Source of the DNA: Cobetia sp. cqz5-12
GTDB taxonomy: Bacteria > Pseudomonadota > Gammaproteobacteria > Pseudomonadales > Halomonadaceae
Length of the DNA: 64,000 bases
NCBI RefSeq assembly: GCF_016495405.1
Contig: NZ_CP044522.1
Span: 3,023,638 to 3,087,637 of the forward strand
Reading direction: 5' to 3'
Part shown: positions 46,974-56,169 of the stretch, in pieces
Layout of the letters: every line of letters starts with the position of its first letter
Position numbering within the stretch: the first letter of the stretch is position 1
Notes under the pieces: model-generated
Told to the model about the DNA's origin: nothing
The model's input: only the letters and a program-made list of their open reading frames with translations
Database searches by the model: none
Made by a program: the position numbers and the translations under genes

Positions 46974-47987
46974 TTACTGATTACGCTGCTGCGCCTGGAC
47001 GACAGTCACCGCAATGACATTGAGGATGTCGGCGGTGGAGCAGCCGCGCGAGAGGTCGTTGGCGGGTTTGGCGAGGCCCTGTAGCAGCGGGCCGATGGCT
47101 TCTGCGCCGCCGATGCGTTCGGCGAGCTTGTAGCCGATATTGCCAGCTTCCAGATTGGGGAACACCAGCACGTTGGAGGTGCCCTTGACGCGCGAGGTGG
47201 GCAGCTTGCGCTCGGCGATTTCCGCCACGATGGCGGCGTCGAGCTGCACGTCTTCGTCGATGGCGATCTCCGGGCGTTGCTCCCGCACGCGATGCGCGGC
47301 CTGCACCACCTTGTCCACCGAGGCGTGATGCGCGCTGCCATTGGTGGAGAACGACAACATCGCCACCCGTGGGTCTTCCCCGAGCAGGGCCTGAGCGCTG
47401 TCGGCGGCGGCCAACGCGATCTGCGACAGCTCTTCCGCGTCGGGGTCGATCACCAGCCCACAGTCCGAGAAGATCATGCCGCCCTTCAGGTTGTGGAACG
47501 GCTTGCACAGCATCATCAGAAAGAAGCTGGAGACCAGCTTGCTGCCCGGCGCCAGGCCCAGTAACTGGATGGCGCTGCGCACCACATCGGCGGTGGTATT
47601 CACCGCTCCCGCCACCGAGCCATCCGCCAGCCCTTCACGCACCAGCATGTTGGCGAACGTCAGCGGATCACGAATCTTCTCGGCGGCCTGATCCGCCGTC
47701 ATGCCCTTGGCCGCGCGATGCGCGTGCAGCGCCTCGGCAAGCCTGGCGGTGTGCTCGCAGGTGGCAGGGTCGATCAGCTCACAGCTTCCCAGCGAGCCAT
47801 TCTCGAGCCCGGCTTCTCTGGCGGTGGCGGCGGTGACGGTCGGGTCGCCCACCAGCATCACCTGCGCCAGGCCCTGCTCCGCCGCGCTCACCGCCGCCTG
47901 CACCACCCGCATGTCCTGCCCTTCGCAGAGCACGATACGACGCGGGTCTGCCTTGGCCCGCGCCAGAATGTTGTTGAGTGCCTTCAT
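46974..47987 (-). CDS. pta: Phosphate acetyltransferase
   Basis: Converts acetyl phosphate and CoA to acetyl-CoA. The 337-aa protein, started at 47987 with GAGGAGA upstream, is the short form (no regulatory N-terminal domain): KADPRRIVLCEGQDMRVVQAA near residue 9, GAVNTTADVVRSAIQLLG near 129, VAMLSFSTNGSAHHASVDKV near 206 and VFPNLEAGNIGYKLAERIGG near 273. It lies behind xsc, where it consumes the acetyl phosphate formed from sulfoacetaldehyde, the standard xsc-pta pairing. The terminator between them may set a lower level for this gene. Confidence 0.95.
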   Translation of the reverse strand: MKALNNILARAKADPRRIVLCEGQDMRVVQAAVSAAEQGLAQVMLVGDPTVTAATAREAGLENGSLGSCELIDPATCEHTARLAEALHAHRAAKGMTADQAAEKIRDPLTFANMLVREGLADGSVAGAVNTTADVVRSAIQLLGLAPGSKLVSSFFLMMLCKPFHNLKGGMIFSDCGLVIDPDAEELSQIALAAADSAQALLGEDPRVAMLSFSTNGSAHHASVDKVVQAAHRVREQRPEIAIDEDVQLDAAIVAEIAERKLPTSRVKGTSNVLVFPNLEAGNIGYKLAERIGGAEAIGPLLQGLAKPANDLSRGCSTADILNVIAVTVVQAQQRNQ

Positions 47988-48030
47988 GTCTGTCTCCTCG
48001 CTGCCCTTGCAGGCAGCCGACACATCCAAA

Positions 48031-48059
48031 AAGCCCCGGACATCAGAAATGGCCGGGGC
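48031..48059 (-). terminator. Terminator/attenuator between xsc and pta
   Basis: On the minus strand GCCCCGG (48059-48053) pairs with CCGGGGC (48039-48033) and is followed by five T. It should stop part of the xsc transcripts before pta. Confidence 0.75.
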
Positions 48060-48140
48060 AAGGGAGAGGTTCCGTCTAGCTTGCGTGTTGCGCCATGTTC
48101 GCTTGCGCGCCTGTCCACTCAGGCGCGCAAGGGCCGGGCG

Positions 48141-49961
48141 TTACACGTAATCCTGATACTTCTCGAGCAGACGCACCGGCTTCTTGAGGGCGTCGCGGCG
48201 GAACGGGTCGCCCAGTTCGCGCGTACACATCACCTCGATGACGCAGGTCTTGCCTTCGTTCATCTGCATGTCGATGGCCTTCTTGAGCGCCGGGCCCACG
48301 TCTTCCAGACGGTCGACGGTGATGCCTTCGGCCCCCATGGAGCGTGCGATCTCGGCGAAGCTCTGGTTGTCCAGCTCACCGGCGACGAAGCGACGGTTGT
48401 AGAACTCGACCTGGTTCTTCTTCTCGGCGCCCCACTGACGGTTGTGGAAGACGACGGCGGTGACCGGAATGTCGTGACGCACGGCGGTCATGATTTCCAT
48501 CAGGCTCATGCCCCAGGCGCCGTCACCGGCGTAGGCGATGGCCGGACGTTCCGGCGCGGCAGTCTTGGCACCCATGATGGTCGGCAAGGCGTAGCCGCAG
48601 TTGCCGAAGCTCATCGGGGCGAAGAAGCTGCGCGGCTTGTCGAAGCGCAGGTAGCTGTGGGCCACGGAATTGATGTTGCCGATGTCGGTGGAGACCATGA
48701 CATCTTCCGGCATCGCCTTTTCCAGCTCGCGCAGGACCTGACGCGGGTGCAGGTATTCGCCGCCGGAGAACGGCTTCTCGTCCTTGGCCTCGTCGATGGC
48801 GTCGAGGCTGAAGGCGTCCTTCTCGTGGGTCCACTCGTCAAGCTCAGCTTCCCAGGCGGCCTTCTCTTCGCGGATGGTGCTGAGACGCGAATCCTTGGTG
48901 GCATCGCACTCGAGATTGCGACCGGACAGGCGCTCGGTCAGGGCGATGGCCGCTTCACGCGCGTCACCGCAGATGCCGACGGAAATCTTCTTCACCAGGC
49001 CCAGCATCTTGTGGTCGGCGTCGATCTGGATGATCTTCGCGTCCTTCGGCCAGTAGTCCATGCCGTGTTGCGGCAGGGTACCGAACGGCCCGAGACGCGT
49101 GCCCAGCGCGATGACGACATCGGCCTGGGAGATCAGCTTCATGCCCGCCTTGGAGCCCTGATACCCGAGCGGACCGCACCACAGCGGGTGGCTGGCCGGG
49201 AAGGAATCGTTGTGCTGGTAGCTGTTGACCACCGGCGCGCCGAGACGCTCTGCCAGTGCCTTGCACTCCTCGACGCCATCCGCCATCACCACACCGCCAC
49301 CGGAAACGATGACCGGGAACCTGGCGCTGGCCAGCAGCTCGGCTGCCTCATCCAGGCTCTTGCTGCCACCCGGGCCACGGTCGACGCGTGCCGGCTTGGG
49401 AATCTCGCACTCGATCTCGCCGTAGAAGTAGTCACGCGGAATGTTGAGCTGGGTCGGGCCCATCTCGGACATGGCGCGATCGAAGCAGCGGCCGGTGTAT
49501 TCCGCCATGCGCGACGGGTGGGTGACGTGGCCCTGGTACTTGGTGAATTCCTGGAACATCGGCAGCTGCTTGCATTCCTGGAAGCCGCCCAGGCCGATGC
49601 CGGTGGTGCCGGCTTCCGGCGTGACGATGACCACCGGGCTGTGCGCCCAGTAAGCGGCCGCGATGCCGGTGACGCAGTTGGAGATGCCCGGGCCGTTCTG
49701 GCCGATGACCATGCCGTGACGGCCGGAGACACGCGCATAGCCGTCGGCCATGTGGGCAGCGCCCTGCTCATGCACCACCGGGATCAGACGGATGCCGGCC
49801 GGGGCGAAGATGTCCATCGCATCCATGAAGGCGGAGCCCATGATGCCGAACATGTCGGTGACGCCATTGGCGACCATGGTTTCCACGAAGGCCTCGGAAG
49901 GGGTCATCTTCTGCTTGCCCTGCACGACCTTGCGATTGTCTGCGCTGTCTTGAGTGCTCAT
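48141..49961 (-). CDS. xsc: Sulfoacetaldehyde acetyltransferase
   Basis: A thiamine-diphosphate enzyme that turns sulfoacetaldehyde and phosphate into acetyl phosphate and sulfite, the C-S cleavage step of taurine and isethionate degradation. The 606 aa match the Xsc pattern: KMTPSEAFVETMVANGVTDMFG near 18, IPVVHEQGAAHMADGYARVSG near 60 (with the ThDP Glu), GQNGPGISNCVTGIAAAYWAH near 87, and the ThDP/Mg segment AYAGDGAWGMSLMEIMTAVRH near 476. A normal ribosome site (GGAG) precedes it. It is divergent from an IclR gene, its probable regulator. Confidence 0.95.
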   Translation of the reverse strand: MSTQDSADNRKVVQGKQKMTPSEAFVETMVANGVTDMFGIMGSAFMDAMDIFAPAGIRLIPVVHEQGAAHMADGYARVSGRHGMVIGQNGPGISNCVTGIAAAYWAHSPVVIVTPEAGTTGIGLGGFQECKQLPMFQEFTKYQGHVTHPSRMAEYTGRCFDRAMSEMGPTQLNIPRDYFYGEIECEIPKPARVDRGPGGSKSLDEAAELLASARFPVIVSGGGVVMADGVEECKALAERLGAPVVNSYQHNDSFPASHPLWCGPLGYQGSKAGMKLISQADVVIALGTRLGPFGTLPQHGMDYWPKDAKIIQIDADHKMLGLVKKISVGICGDAREAAIALTERLSGRNLECDATKDSRLSTIREEKAAWEAELDEWTHEKDAFSLDAIDEAKDEKPFSGGEYLHPRQVLRELEKAMPEDVMVSTDIGNINSVAHSYLRFDKPRSFFAPMSFGNCGYALPTIMGAKTAAPERPAIAYAGDGAWGMSLMEIMTAVRHDIPVTAVVFHNRQWGAEKKNQVEFYNRRFVAGELDNQSFAEIARSMGAEGITVDRLEDVGPALKKAIDMQMNEGKTCVIEVMCTRELGDPFRRDALKKPVRLLEKYQDYV

Positions 49962-50002
49962 GGCGTCTCCAACTCTAAATTTTATGTTTATTGATACATT
50001 TA

Positions 50003-50019
50003 GTTCCGATTAACGAAAC
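50003..50019. promoter_or_regulatory. Imperfect palindrome in the xsc/IclR divergent promoter
   Basis: GTTCCG-ATTAA-CGAAAC, arms matching at five of six positions, 42 bp before xsc. IclR proteins often bind such short palindromes. It is a candidate site for the regulator at 50215. Confidence 0.45.
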
Positions 50020-50214
50020 ATGTGACCAAAATTAGCCCTCGCCGCGCGGTCCGTCAAGCCTAATTTCGGAAAATGATCAAAAACACTCCTTTTTTAGAAA
50101 CTTCTTTCGATGAATGGAGTACTGTTAAAGTAGGCACAGCAACGCAAGGCACTGACGGGCCGAGCGTTTCGGCGCCACACTGCCCCGCGCACGGATTGAA
50201 GGAGGGAATAGCCC

Positions 50215-51066
50215 ATGAACAGTGCCACCCAGCCCCAGGCGAGCCTGCCGCGTGACCGCAAGGACGCTGACAGGGACACCGGCAAGGAAGGCAGCAAGAT
50301 AGAGGGTGATACACCTGCCCAGCGCCTGCTGGCGCTGCTGGAAGTGATCGCCGCCAAGGACCAGTTCTTCACCCTGCAGGGGCTGGTGGAAGAGACCGGC
50401 CTGCCCAAGCCGACGCTGCACCGCATGCTGCAGCAGCTGGAAGGCAGCGGCATGCTGCAGCGCGAGGCGGACAATCGCCATTACAGCAAGGGCAGCCGTC
50501 TGCGCCGTCTGGCGGAAAATCTGCTGCTCAACGACACCGTGCAGGGCGCCCGCCACGGCGTGCTCAGCCGGCTGATGGAAGAGGTGGGCGAAAGCTGCAA
50601 CATCACCGCGCTGTCAGGCAGCGAAGTGCTGTATCTGGACCGCGTCGAGACCCAGGCCCCGCTGCGCTTCTATCTGCACCCCGGTTCCCGGGTGCCGGTG
50701 CATTGCTCCGCCAGCGGCAAGCTGTTTCTGGCCCAGATGCCGCCCGCCCAGCGCCGCCGCCTGCTGACCGGCACACCGCTGAACGCGATGACGCGCAACA
50801 CCCTGACCGACATCGAGTCCGTCGAGGCCGAGATCGAGCAGGTCCGCCAGCAGGGTTTCGCGCTGGATGACGAGGAATTTCTGCCCGGTCTGGTGTGCAT
50901 CGCGGTGCTGGCGCCCAATCCCGATGGGCCCTCCAACATCGGCGTGGCGATCCAGGCGCCGGTGATGCGTCAGTCGCGTGAGGACATGCTCAAGCATCTG
51001 CCGGCACTCGAGCGCGCCGCCCGCGATATCGCCGCCATCCAGCGCGGCGCGATACCCTCCGCCTGA
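50215..51066 (+). CDS. IclR-family regulator beside xsc
   Basis: A 283-aa regulator with a polar N-terminal extension of about 35 residues, then the winged helix at about 37-95 (RLLALLEVIAAKDQFFTLQG, TGLPKPTLHRMLQQLEG) and the IclR effector domain (EVGESCNITALSGSEVLYLD, VPVHCSASGKLFLAQMP, FALDDEEFLPGLVCIAVLAP). AAGGAGG provides a strong ribosome site. Divergent transcription from xsc makes it the likely regulator of xsc-pta, probably sensing sulfoacetaldehyde or a related sulfonate. It is a paralogue-like relative of the protein at 31449. Confidence 0.92.
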   Translation: MNSATQPQASLPRDRKDADRDTGKEGSKIEGDTPAQRLLALLEVIAAKDQFFTLQGLVEETGLPKPTLHRMLQQLEGSGMLQREADNRHYSKGSRLRRLAENLLLNDTVQGARHGVLSRLMEEVGESCNITALSGSEVLYLDRVETQAPLRFYLHPGSRVPVHCSASGKLFLAQMPPAQRRRLLTGTPLNAMTRNTLTDIESVEAEIEQVRQQGFALDDEEFLPGLVCIAVLAPNPDGPSNIGVAIQAPVMRQSREDMLKHLPALERAARDIAAIQRGAIPSA

Positions 51067-51196
51067 GGCCAGCGGGCTGGAGCTGGAGCTGGGGGGGCTG
51101 GGAAAGCAGAGCGACAGACACAAGGTCGTGCTTCCCGTGATGCGCATGAGGGGCTAGCCTAGCGGACTGCCTTTCACACGCCACGTCGAGAACACC

Positions 51197-52081
51197 ATGT
51201 CCGCCAGCGATGCCTTGCGTCTTGTCCTGCTGTCCACCCTGTGGGGCATGTCTTTCATCTTCATGCGCGTGGCCGCGCCGGAATTCGGCCCGACCACGCT
51301 GATACTGCTGCGCATGGGCATCGGTGCGCTGGTACTCGCCCCGCTGCTGCTGGGCGCGGGCCGTCTGAAGATGCTGTGGGAACACAAGGGCCCGCTTGCG
51401 GTGCTGGGGCTGACCAGTCAGGCGCTGCCCTTCTGCCTGCTGGCGCTGGCCACCACCCAGCTGGAGGCCGGTTTCACCTCGCTGATCAATGCCACCACGC
51501 CGCTGTTCACCGCGTTGCTGGGCATGGCGCTGTTCGCCACGCCGATCCAGAAGCAGCAGTATCTGGGACTGGCCGTGGCCTTCAGCGGGGTCTATGTACT
51601 GTCGAGTGATCGCCTCGATTTCCAGCTCGGCGGCGATGGCTGGTTCATCCTCGCCGCCCTGGGCGCGACCTTCTGCTACGGCTTCGCCTCCAACTTCTCA
51701 CGCCAGCGCCTGAGCCACCTGCCCTCACCGGTGCTGGCCGCGGGCAGTTCGCTGATGTCTTCCCTGCTGTTGCTGATTCCGGGCCTGTGGATGTGGCCAC
51801 AGGCCAGCGTCAGTCTGGAGGCCTGGGGCAGCGCCATCGCGCTGGCGGTACTCAGCACCAGCCTCGCCTTCCTGATCTTCTTCCGCCTGCTGGCCAGCGC
51901 CGGCGCCACCGCGACCACTTCCGTCACCTTCCTGGTACCGGTCAGCGCGCTGCTGTGGGGCAACATGCTGCTCGATGAGGTGATCGATGCGCGCATCCTC
52001 ACCGGCATGGGCATCACCCTGCTGGGCACCGCCATCGCCACCCGCCTGATTCGTCTGCCGACTCGCCAGAAAGTCGCCTGA
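51197..52081 (+). CDS. EamA/DMT-family transporter
   Basis: A 294-aa protein with ten hydrophobic helices in two EamA halves. The first starts LVLLSTLWGMSFIFMRVAAPEFGP and the second GDGWFILAALGATFCYGFASN near 148, ending FLVPVSALLWGNMLLDEVID. DMT members export amino acids or other metabolites, and the substrate is unknown. It is monocistronic, 130 bp after the IclR gene, and ends before a strong terminator. A role in the sulfonate locus cannot be excluded but has no support. Confidence 0.9.
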   Translation: MSASDALRLVLLSTLWGMSFIFMRVAAPEFGPTTLILLRMGIGALVLAPLLLGAGRLKMLWEHKGPLAVLGLTSQALPFCLLALATTQLEAGFTSLINATTPLFTALLGMALFATPIQKQQYLGLAVAFSGVYVLSSDRLDFQLGGDGWFILAALGATFCYGFASNFSRQRLSHLPSPVLAAGSSLMSSLLLLIPGLWMWPQASVSLEAWGSAIALAVLSTSLAFLIFFRLLASAGATATTSVTFLVPVSALLWGNMLLDEVIDARILTGMGITLLGTAIATRLIRLPTRQKVA

Positions 52082-52099
52082 CGGCCTTCCGCATGACGC

Positions 52100-52143
52100 A
52101 AAAGGGCCCGCCCCATGAACACGAGGTTCATGGGGCGGGCCTT
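52100..52143. terminator. Bidirectional terminator
   Basis: GGCCCGCCCCATGAA (52105-52119) and TTCATGGGGCGGGCC (52127-52141) form a 15-bp perfect stem. Four A precede it (T-run for the minus strand). It separates the EamA gene from the dihydroxyacetone kinase gene. Confidence 0.9.
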
Positions 52144-52235
52144 CTGGTTTATGGGGCTTTGGTTTATGAGCTTTGTGGGTCCGGGGAGCCCAGACGCTGA
52201 TCATTCGGGTCAATCGGCTCAGCCGGTCAATCGAA

Positions 52236-54089
52236 TCAGCCCGCCGCTTCCTCGGCGGCATCGGCCAGCGCTTCGAAGACACGCGCCACGGCTTCCGCGC
52301 CCGGGTCACTGTTGCCGACCAGATGGGAAGAAGGTACGTAGGCGGAGCGTCCGGCCCGTGCCTTGGTCATCTCGGCGGTGGCATCCGCGCCCTGGCGGGC
52401 GGCCCGTGCCATCGCGGCCCAGTCGACGCGACCACTCGGTGTCGTCTGCAGCGAAGACTGCAGTGCCTCCAGGGCCGGCAACAGCGCATCCAGCAGGCTG
52501 CGGTCGCCGCGTGAGGCACCGCCGTAATGCTGCATGCGGGCGACGCCGTGACTCAGGGCGTCGTGCCAGCGCTGGCCCAGCGGGGCCTGGCCATTCGCCT
52601 CCGACTGCTCCTTCCAGCGGGTGGCGGCGGCGGTGAACAGCGTCGAGAGCAGCACACCACTGGACCCCCCCATGCCGTGGGCCAGCTGCTTGCCGATGGT
52701 GGCCATCAGCTCGCCGGAATCGCCACACGCTAGCTCGCAGTCTTCCAATGCCTCGATCACCGCACGCGCACCGCTGGCGAAGGTGCTGCCGGTATCGCCG
52801 TCGCCGCTGATGGCATCGAGGCGGTCAAGGTCCGCCTCGCTGGCAAGCAGGATTTCCAGCGCCGCGCGCAGCCGTTGCTCGACCTGCGGATCGCCCGGCA
52901 GTCCGGCGCGCGATTTCACGCCGCGGGCGGCACGCGCCTGGCAGTCGGCCTTGGCCTGGGCACGTCTGGTATCCGAGGCTTCGTCGCTGAGCGTTCTTGC
53001 GGCGTCCTGACTCGGCGTGAAGTGCGTCAGTGGCGTCACCGACTGCACGCCCGGCCAGGCCAGCGGCGCGCAGCTGGCGCTCAGCGCTTCTTCCAGCAGG
53101 CTATCCAACGGCAGCAGCGTCAGCGAGAAGCCATGCATGTCCAGCGAGGTCATCAGCGGCTGCGGGCCGACCACGGCATGAATGCCCAGCGCCTGCAGCG
53201 ACGGATGGGTCAGCGCCTCGTTCAGCAGCAGGCTGCGTTCCAGCGCCGAGCAACCGCCCAGATCATTGATCAGCAGCAGATGGCCGCTGGCCGGCAGGTC
53301 GCCGCCGGCCTCCTTGCGCGAATGGCCCTGCACCAGCGCCGTGACCACGATGTCCATGACCGCATGCACGCCGTGGGTATCCGCGTCGCCGCCAAGCTCG
53401 AGCGCCATGGCGCCCGGCTCGCCGTGAATGCCCAGCCCCAGTTCCGGTGCACGTTGCTCACGCGGCTTGCCGAGATGGCGGCCGACATTGAAGGCCACGC
53501 CCAGGGTCGAACAGCTGTCGGCGACGCGGCGCGCGACGGCGGTGATTTCCTTGAGGCCCGCCCCGCGTGCCGCCAGCGCACCGGTGACCTTGTGCACCAG
53601 CAGCGTGCCGGCCAGCCCGCGTGGCTGCGGGTTGTCGGGCAGTGCCACATCGTCGGCGACGATGACCATCTCGACCTTGAAGCCTTCCTGACGCGCCCGT
53701 TCGGCGGCCAGTCCGAAGTTGAGGCGATCACCGGTGTAGTTCTTGACGATCAGCAAGGCCCCGGCCTCACCGGTGACTTCGCGGATCGCCGCCAGCACGG
53801 CGTCCACCGTCGGCGAGGCGAACAGCTCACCACATACGGCGGCCGTCAGCATGCCTGCGCCGATGAAGCCTGCGTGCGCGGGCTCGTGCCCCGATCCGCC
53901 ACCGGAAATCAGCGCGACCTGATCACGCGCCCAGTCATCACGCACTACCAGGTGCATGCCACTGGCGGGATCTGACAGCCGCACGCCACTGCCATCCGGG
54001 TGGCGCAGTCGTGCGCAGCCTTCCAGCGCCTCTGCGACGACCTGACGTGGCTGATTGATGAACTGTCGGCCAGACTCGCTGCTACTCAT
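52236..54089 (-). CDS. ATP-dependent dihydroxyacetone kinase (DhaK-DhaL fusion)
   Basis: A 617-aa single-chain kinase that phosphorylates dihydroxyacetone. The DhaK part (about 8-345) has ALISGGGSGHEPAHAGFIG near residue 60 and the substrate-binding His in LGLGIHGEPGAMAL near 220. The DhaL part (about 400-617) has the ATP/Mg segment LDAISGDGDTGSTFASGARA near 428 and MGGSSGVLLSTLFTAAATRW near 480. The fusion is the ATP-using (Citrobacter) type rather than the PTS-linked type. AAGGAGAG stands before the ATG. It is monocistronic; it connects glycerol or DHA metabolism to glycolysis. Confidence 0.93.
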   Translation of the reverse strand: MSSSESGRQFINQPRQVVAEALEGCARLRHPDGSGVRLSDPASGMHLVVRDDWARDQVALISGGGSGHEPAHAGFIGAGMLTAAVCGELFASPTVDAVLAAIREVTGEAGALLIVKNYTGDRLNFGLAAERARQEGFKVEMVIVADDVALPDNPQPRGLAGTLLVHKVTGALAARGAGLKEITAVARRVADSCSTLGVAFNVGRHLGKPREQRAPELGLGIHGEPGAMALELGGDADTHGVHAVMDIVVTALVQGHSRKEAGGDLPASGHLLLINDLGGCSALERSLLLNEALTHPSLQALGIHAVVGPQPLMTSLDMHGFSLTLLPLDSLLEEALSASCAPLAWPGVQSVTPLTHFTPSQDAARTLSDEASDTRRAQAKADCQARAARGVKSRAGLPGDPQVEQRLRAALEILLASEADLDRLDAISGDGDTGSTFASGARAVIEALEDCELACGDSGELMATIGKQLAHGMGGSSGVLLSTLFTAAATRWKEQSEANGQAPLGQRWHDALSHGVARMQHYGGASRGDRSLLDALLPALEALQSSLQTTPSGRVDWAAMARAARQGADATAEMTKARAGRSAYVPSSHLVGNSDPGAEAVARVFEALADAAEEAAG

Positions 54090-54334
54090 CCTTCTCTCCT
54101 TGAGGACACTCGCCCTGCTGATATAGGCGGCGATTGAGGCCGCCGTTCATGCCTGTCCTGTGCCATGACGCATTCATGAGGCTTTCATGACACCAAGGGG
54201 CCTCGGCTCACCCTGCCTTGCCGTCCCCCAGCGTCGTTCGCGACCTTGCCGGTTGCAATAGTCATATCAGAAAATGATGGCATTCGCGCTGCAGCGTTGC
54301 GCCACGCCCGTCAATCGAGCGGCCGGAAAGACAG

Positions 54335-54368
54335 AAGCCCCCCGACGCCTGCGCGTGCGGGGGGCTTT
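54335..54368. terminator. Terminator hairpin in the dhaK/GGDEF gap
   Basis: AAGCCCCCC (54335-54343) pairs with GGGGGGCTT (54359-54367) with short T-runs. It terminates the minus-strand cyclase gene. The rest of the 323-bp gap 54090-54412 shows no gene or clear promoter. Confidence 0.75.
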
Positions 54369-54412
54369 CGATGTCGGGAGCCAGTGAGACTCAGGCTCGT
54401 TTGTCATGCGAG

Positions 54413-55774
54413 TCACCTTTCCTCCTTGGCCCTGGCATCGGCAGACTCGGAATCAGCAGACACGCTATCACCACGCTCGGTATCGGCTGGCTTGGCATCG
54501 ACAGGCTTGGCATCGACAGGCTTGGTATCGGCAGATTCGGTACCGGCAGAAGCTGCCTGCTGCCTGGGCGGCGACTGGGAGGCTGGCCTGGGCGCCGGCG
54601 CCTGCTGCGATACCGGCGCGGGCTTCGGCGCGGGCTTCGGCGCGGGCTCCGGATGCAGCCAGGAAGGCAGACGACTGCCGGGGGCTGCCAGATTCGAGGC
54701 CTGGTATTCGCCGGTCTGGTATTCGCAGGCCCGGTATTCGCCGGAAGAGTACTTTACCGGCGCGTGCACTCGGAAGCCGTGCTTGCCGTGGTGCTTGACC
54801 CGGTACATCGCCTGATCGGCCTGTTCCAGCGCCAGCCCGAAGCGATTGTCGGCATCGCGCCCGAAGCAGATGCCGATGCTCAGGCCGATGCGACCGAGGC
54901 CACCGCTGATCTCGAGAGGGTGCGTGAAGCGCTCCAGCCAGCGACGGGCGACATGTTCGACACGCGGCAGTGACATGCGGGGCAGCTGAAAGAGGAATTC
55001 GTCGCCGCCGAAACGCGCCGAGAGATGATGGTGGATGCCCAGTCGATGCAGCTCATCGTTCAGACCATGCGCGACCAGCACCAGCACTTCGTCGCCGGCA
55101 CGATGGCCGAACTGGTCGTTGACCTGCTTGAAGCCGTCCAGGTCGATGAAGATCAAGGCACTGTCATCCGCCAGCGGTCGCTGATGCCAGCTGTTGATGG
55201 CCTGGCGATTGGCAAGCCCGGTCAGGGCATCGGTGCTGGCCAGCGCATTGAGGCGCGATTCATAGTCCTTCTCATGACTGATATCGGTATGCGTGCCCAG
55301 CAGGCGCAGGGCATTGCCGTGCTCATCGCGTTCTACCACTCGCCCGCGGTCGGCGACCCAGGTGATGCTGCCGTCGCGGGCCAGCATGCGATGCACGACC
55401 TGATAGACCTCGGTGCGCCCCTCAAGGTGATCATTGAGGTTGGCGAGCACTTCGTCGCGGTCTTCCGGGTGGAGGTGCTCACGCCAGACATCGAAATGGG
55501 CGTTCAGCTCGCCGGGCTGATAGCCCAGCATGCGCCCCCAGCGATAGTTGAAGATGGTGAGCTTGCCGCTGGGCACTTCGAGTTGCCAGAGGCGCAGGCC
55601 GGTACCGTCGAGCGTCGTCGACAGTTTCTCTTCCAGCCCCGCTAGTCGGCGTTCAAGGCGAGCCTTGTCGCGTTCCATCTGCTGGAGTGCTTGTTCCAGT
55701 GATTGTTCACGCAGACTCTTGCGTGCCATGCCAGGCCCCCGGTCGACTCCTTGTCCTGCATCCTGTTCATCCAT
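54413..55774 (-). CDS. PAS-GGDEF diguanylate cyclase with repetitive C-terminal tail
   Basis: A c-di-GMP synthase: a coiled-coil stretch (about 17-55, EQALQQMERDKARLERRLAG), a PAS/PAC fold (about 60-170, RWGRMLGYQPGELNAHFDVW to LLGTHTDISHEKDYE), then a GGDEF domain (about 175-330) with the intact signature RFGGDEFLF. The last 110 residues are low complexity, with short repeats such as EYQTGEYQ, PAPKPAPKPAP and KPVDAKPVDAKPAD, encoded by DNA-level repeats at 54479-54540, 54619-54650 and 54705-54745. The start is uncertain: GTG at 55783 or ATG at 55813 are alternatives. Confidence 0.85.
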   Translation of the reverse strand: MDEQDAGQGVDRGPGMARKSLREQSLEQALQQMERDKARLERRLAGLEEKLSTTLDGTGLRLWQLEVPSGKLTIFNYRWGRMLGYQPGELNAHFDVWREHLHPEDRDEVLANLNDHLEGRTEVYQVVHRMLARDGSITWVADRGRVVERDEHGNALRLLGTHTDISHEKDYESRLNALASTDALTGLANRQAINSWHQRPLADDSALIFIDLDGFKQVNDQFGHRAGDEVLVLVAHGLNDELHRLGIHHHLSARFGGDEFLFQLPRMSLPRVEHVARRWLERFTHPLEISGGLGRIGLSIGICFGRDADNRFGLALEQADQAMYRVKHHGKHGFRVHAPVKYSSGEYRACEYQTGEYQASNLAAPGSRLPSWLHPEPAPKPAPKPAPVSQQAPAPRPASQSPPRQQAASAGTESADTKPVDAKPVDAKPADTERGDSVSADSESADARAKEER

Positions 55775-55846
55775 CGACACCACGGCGGACTCCCCACTCG
55801 CTTGTCGATGCATCGCTCACGGTCTTCTGTTCTGTCTTGTTGTTAT

Positions 55847-55892
55847 GCCTTGACGAACTGTCTTGACGTTCAGTCTTGTCGTTCTGTGTTGC
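55847..55892. repeat. Tandem array, 13-bp unit x 3-4
   Basis: Units at 55847, 55860, 55873 and a weak one at 55886 follow GYCTTGACGWWCT. It lies just upstream of the cyclase gene. Elsewhere in 55775-56169 I see only CTTAT-CGAT-ATAAG at 56015-56028. Confidence 0.6.
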
Positions 55893-56169
55893 GGCGCTTT
55901 CCAGCGGTTGGGTCTTGCGTCCTTGGCGCTTCGCCGCCCAGCCTCGTGGCTGGGAGGCTGTCGCCCGCCCGAGGTCAATAAGCACTAACTGTAGCTTAAA
56001 CACCTAAAACAGGACTTATCGATATAAGATCCAGATGTGACAGCCCGAACGCCGAAAGAATCCCGACGAAAGTCTCAATCACATCAATAGCGCAAAAATG
56101 CGCAAGCCATATGATGTTTGCACATCGCGCCCGGGCATCAGCACCTCAGAGCGCAAAAGCATAAGCGCG

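Noticed and set aside
47718..49994. A 758-codon plus-strand open frame opposite pta and xsc
   Set aside because: It is antisense to two clearly identified genes. Its product is a low-complexity His/Arg/Gly/Asp-rich chain typical of the shadow frame of high-GC genes. The same holds for the other long antisense frames in this window.
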